A stretch of DNA of 8,827 nucleotides. Source: Candidatus Micrarchaeota archaeon UBA95. GTDB lineage: Archaea; Micrarchaeota; Micrarchaeia; Norongarragalinales; Norongarragalinaceae. The position numbers and the translations under genes were made by a program. This document shows, one piece after another, positions 6,481-8,827 of this stretch (the first letter of the stretch is position 1; every line of letters starts with the position of its first letter). The stretch lies in contig DALH01000011.1 of assembly GCA_002499405.1 (NCBI GenBank), positions 1,277 to 10,103 of the forward strand, in the 5' to 3' direction. The notes beneath the pieces are model-generated. The model made no database searches. It saw nothing but the letters and a program-made list of their open reading frames with translations, and had not been told where the DNA came from.

Positions 6481-8774
6481 ACTTGTTCTTCGCCGACCTC
6501 CATCTTCATTCCAAGTATTCGCGCGCCGTGTCCAAGGACATGGATTTGCCGCACCTCGTGCAGGGCGCGAAACAGAAGGGGTTGTCGTTGATGGGGACCG
6601 GCGACTTCTCGCACCCCGCGTGGCTCCATTACTTGAAGCACGAACTCCTCGAAAGCGGTTTGCAGGGGTTGTACGAAAAGGACGGCGTGCACTTCATGCT
6701 TTCAAATGAGGTAGCCACTTTTTGCCCCGGCCACAAGGTGCACCACTGCGTTTTCGCTCCGTCATTCGAGTGTGTTGACCAGTTAACGGATGTTTACTCA
6801 AGGAAGAGTAACCTGGCCGCGGATGGGCGGCCCATGATGGCTTCAACCACGCCCGCGGAATTCGTTGAACTCACGCTTGAGGCCTGCTCCAAAGCGGTAA
6901 TTATACCCGCGCACGCGTGGACCCCCTGGTTCGGCGTGCTGGGAAGCAAGAGCGGTTACGACTCCGTGCAGGAAGCATACGAGGACAAGTCAAGCAAGAT
7001 ATTCGCGATTGAAACCGGGTTATCGTGTTATGATTCAAAAACCGAAGTTCTAACCGAAAAGGGTTGGAAGAAATTTTCAGAAGTAAATTATTCAGACAAG
7101 ATATGTACTATTAATCCAAAGACCAGTGCGGTGGAATATCAACGGCCCAACAAAAAATTCAGGTATCATTACCGCGGTAAAATGTATAAGCTTAAAACCA
7201 GGCGAGTGGATTTACTTGTCACGCCTAATCACCGACTTTTCGTGACTACCTGTGATTTTAGGAAACCCAAGCCCTTTTTTCTAAAAGAAGCGGAATTTTT
7301 GTACGGCAAGTCGAAGCAATTCAAGAAAGATGGGCTATGGCGCGGAGAAGACAAGATTTACTTCGTTCTACCTTCGGTTTCAATCCGGCACGGAAGCAAA
7401 TATTATCGCGGGTTTCGAAAAAAACAGGCAAAAAAGATCCCGATGCACAATTGGCTTAAGTTTTTTGGTTTCTGGATTGCGGAAGGCTGGGTTTCTGAAG
7501 GAAAAAACGGGGATTACGGCGTTTATTTGTGCAATACCAATGGAAAATTGATTCGTGAAATGAACAAGATACTTACGGGTTTTGGTTACCGTACCTTTTA
7601 TTCTAAAAAAACATACACTCTTCGAGTTAGGGATTACCAACTATTCAATTATTTGAAGCAATTTGGAAAATGCTATGAAAAATTCATTCCCCTAAGCATA
7701 AAGAAATTGTCGAAGAAGTTGCTTCAAATTTTTCTTGATTATTACATTAAGGGAGACGGGCACATTTATGGGCGTAATGGGAAAGGGTTGTCGGCAACTA
7801 CTACTTCGGTTAAACTTCGCGACGATTTACAAGAGATAGCCTTGAAAGTGGGGATGTCTGCGTATTACAAACTAGGCCAAAAAAGGGGCACGCCCATTCC
7901 GCACCACAATCAAAAAAAGAGTTATTTACAGAGAAATGATTCTTGGGTAGTTTATTTTATTAGGAGAAACAGGCACGCGCTAACGCCCTCTTATTTGAAA
8001 AAGAAGGGTTATGTTGAAGAATGGGTTGACTTCAATGGTTTCGTCTACTGCGTTTCAGTTCCAAATAAGGTAATATACGTTAGGCGAAACGGGACACCTG
8101 TTTGGTGTGGTAATTCCGACCCCGCAATGAATTGGCGGGTTTCCTCCTTGGACGATTACGCCTTGATGTCCAACAGCGACTCGCACTCGCCCGCTCCCCT
8201 CCGCATCGGCAGGGAAGCCAACTGCTTTAACAAGCCAATGGGTTACGACGCGTTGTTTGACTCCGTGCGCAAAAAGGACGCCAAACGCTTTTTGTTCACC
8301 GTTGAAGTTGACCCGGCTTACGGCAAATATCATTACGACGGCCACCGCAACTGCAATTATTCGCGCGCCCCCGACCTGAAAAACAAGGCGTGCCCGAAGT
8401 GCGGGAAAGAATTGACAATAGGCGTGGAGCACCGCGTTGAGGAGTTGGCTGACAGGCCGCAGGGCTTCAAGCCCAAAGACGCCATTCCCTTCAAGAGGCT
8501 GCTGCCGTTGCAGGAAATCGCGGCAAACGTGTTCGGAACCGCCGCCTTTTCCAAGAAGGCGCGCGACGCCGCCTGCCAATTGTCCGGAAAATTCGGGAAC
8601 GAATTAACGGTCCTGCTGGAAACGCCTTTTGCCGAGCTTGAAAAAGAGTGCGACAAGAAACTCGTTGGCGCAATCAAGTTGAACCGCGAGGAGCGAATCA
8701 AGGTCAAGCCCGGCTTTGACGGGGTTTACGGCGTGCCCGACTTGTCGGGGCAAGGCAAAATCACGGATTTTTAG
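6477..8774 (+). CDS. endoQ: Endonuclease Q (PHP-family DNA repair nuclease) interrupted by an in-frame intein
   Basis: EndoQ cuts DNA 5' of deaminated bases (uracil, hypoxanthine, xanthine) and abasic sites in Thermococcales and some other archaea and bacteria. The 765-residue precursor holds an N-extein (1-183), an intein (184-546) and a C-extein (547-765). Without the intein it is 402 residues, normal for EndoQ. PHP metal-site motifs: DLHLHSKYSRA (H9, H11), GDFSHP (D43, H46), NE (E78), VHHCVF (H89, H90), PAHAWTPWFG, then ETGLS/SDPAMNW across the splice junction and SNSDSHS. The C-extein has the EndoQ zinc-binding region HRNCNYSRAP..CPKCGK (C626, C639, C642, with H623 a possible fourth ligand) and VEELADRPQGF. 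The ATG start overlaps the upstream stop by four bases. Archaeal relatives are often mislabelled as UvrD helicase or a generic PHP protein. Activity presumably depends on protein splicing. Confidence 0.9.
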   Translation: MNLFFADLHLHSKYSRAVSKDMDLPHLVQGAKQKGLSLMGTGDFSHPAWLHYLKHELLESGLQGLYEKDGVHFMLSNEVATFCPGHKVHHCVFAPSFECVDQLTDVYSRKSNLAADGRPMMASTTPAEFVELTLEACSKAVIIPAHAWTPWFGVLGSKSGYDSVQEAYEDKSSKIFAIETGLSCYDSKTEVLTEKGWKKFSEVNYSDKICTINPKTSAVEYQRPNKKFRYHYRGKMYKLKTRRVDLLVTPNHRLFVTTCDFRKPKPFFLKEAEFLYGKSKQFKKDGLWRGEDKIYFVLPSVSIRHGSKYYRGFRKKQAKKIPMHNWLKFFGFWIAEGWVSEGKNGDYGVYLCNTNGKLIREMNKILTGFGYRTFYSKKTYTLRVRDYQLFNYLKQFGKCYEKFIPLSIKKLSKKLLQIFLDYYIKGDGHIYGRNGKGLSATTTSVKLRDDLQEIALKVGMSAYYKLGQKRGTPIPHHNQKKSYLQRNDSWVVYFIRRNRHALTPSYLKKKGYVEEWVDFNGFVYCVSVPNKVIYVRRNGTPVWCGNSDPAMNWRVSSLDDYALMSNSDSHSPAPLRIGREANCFNKPMGYDALFDSVRKKDAKRFLFTVEVDPAYGKYHYDGHRNCNYSRAPDLKNKACPKCGKELTIGVEHRVEELADRPQGFKPKDAIPFKRLLPLQEIAANVFGTAAFSKKARDAACQLSGKFGNELTVLLETPFAELEKECDKKLVGAIKLNREERIKVKPGFDGVYGVPDLSGQGKITDF
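7026..8114 (+). mobile_element. Intein with LAGLIDADG homing endonuclease in EndoQ (363 aa)
   Basis: The segment starts at Cys184 (CYDSKTEVLTEKGWKKFSEV, block A) and ends at Asn546 before Ser547 (+1). Block B is VTPNHRLFV with T249 and H252. The endonuclease domain has two LAGLIDADG-type motifs: FFGFWIAEG (acidic residue E336) and IFLDYYIKGDG (D427). The splicing domain resumes with FVYCVSVPNKVIYVRRNG (block F) and ends in PVWCGN (block G). Joining the exteins gives ETGLS-SDPAMNW, a conserved EndoQ motif. The penultimate residue is Gly instead of His, block F has Cys at the usual Asp position, and Lys stands where the block F His is expected. Base composition is markedly AT-rich compared with the flanking exteins. 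Both endonuclease acids are present and the frame is intact, so splicing and homing may be active. An intron is unlikely because the whole segment reads through as a Hint protein. Confidence 0.93.
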
Positions 8775-8791
8775 CACTACTATTAGTGTTC
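8772..8791 (+). terminator. Possible small hairpin at the end of the endoQ operon
   Basis: AGCACTA-CTAT-TAGTGTT (8773-8790) can fold into a 7-pair stem, including one G-T wobble, with a 4-base loop right at the endoQ stop. Only two or three T residues follow, so it is a poor terminator. It lies between endoQ and a possible convergent frame and could serve both directions. Confidence 0.25.
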
Positions 8792-8827
8792 CCTAAGTTC
8801 TCCTGCCTTTGCGCTTCCACGCATATA
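8783..8827 (-). CDS. Possible C-terminal tail of a convergent gene (partial)
   Basis: On the minus strand a frame is open from the window edge and ends at TAA (8785-8783), reading YMRGSAKAGELREH. It would be convergent with endoQ, 8 bases between stops, like the tail-to-tail spacing of tsaD and tsaC. Fourteen codons are too few to prove coding, and I recognise no family. Confidence 0.3.
   Translation of the reverse strand, partial: YMRGSAKAGELREH

Noticed and set aside
7026..8114. Group I or archaeal intron carrying a homing endonuclease instead of an intein
   Set aside because: The frame runs unbroken from extein through insert to extein, with Hint blocks A, B, F and G and Cys/Asn-Ser junctions. 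This is protein splicing, not RNA splicing.
8055..8579. 174-codon minus-strand frame opposite the EndoQ C-extein
   Set aside because: It is antisense to conserved PHP and zinc-binding motifs of EndoQ and shows no family features.
1..8827. tRNA, rRNA, CRISPR array or insertion sequence
   Set aside because: I saw no cloverleaf-like or rRNA-like stretch, no regularly spaced direct repeats and no transposase. Gaps between genes are all under about 100 bases.

Overview
The window looks archaeal. It encodes a Kae1-type TsaD, a Hel308-like helicase, an archaeal-type triosephosphate isomerase of about 220 residues, the PHP-family repair nuclease EndoQ and a tiny eL41-like ribosomal protein. Upstream regions carry ATTTAAAT-type TATA boxes and GGAGTGAT/GAGGTG Shine-Dalgarno sites. 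DNA is moderately GC-rich with very tight gene packing. The exact lineage (DPANN-like or another uncultivated archaeon) cannot be settled from this sequence.

Layout. (1) Positions 2-424, plus strand: the 3' end of tsaD/kae1. Its stop overlaps that of a convergent unit. (2) 3757-421, minus strand: an unrecognised 181-residue basic protein, a Hel308-like SF2 helicase, a short eL41-like ribosomal protein hidden in an apparent gap, and tsaC (YrdC domain). TsaC and TsaD catalyse the two key steps of tRNA t6A synthesis and end tail to tail here. (3) A 93-bp divergent intergenic region (3758-3850) with a perfectly palindromic TATA-like element at its centre. (4) 3851-8774, plus strand: a four-gene operon with overlapping or abutting junctions: tpiA, an agmatinase/arginase-family gene, a divergent PRPP-synthetase-like gene and endoQ. 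(5) A possible convergent gene tail at the right edge.

The main discovery candidate is in endoQ. A full 363-residue intein (7026-8114) with Hint splicing blocks and a two-motif LAGLIDADG homing endonuclease interrupts the conserved ETGLS/SDPxMNW motif of the nuclease. Its base composition is far more AT-rich than the host gene, which points to fairly recent acquisition. Its C-terminal splice region is non-standard: the penultimate His is Gly, and block F has Cys where Asp is usual. Removing it restores a 402-residue EndoQ of normal family length.
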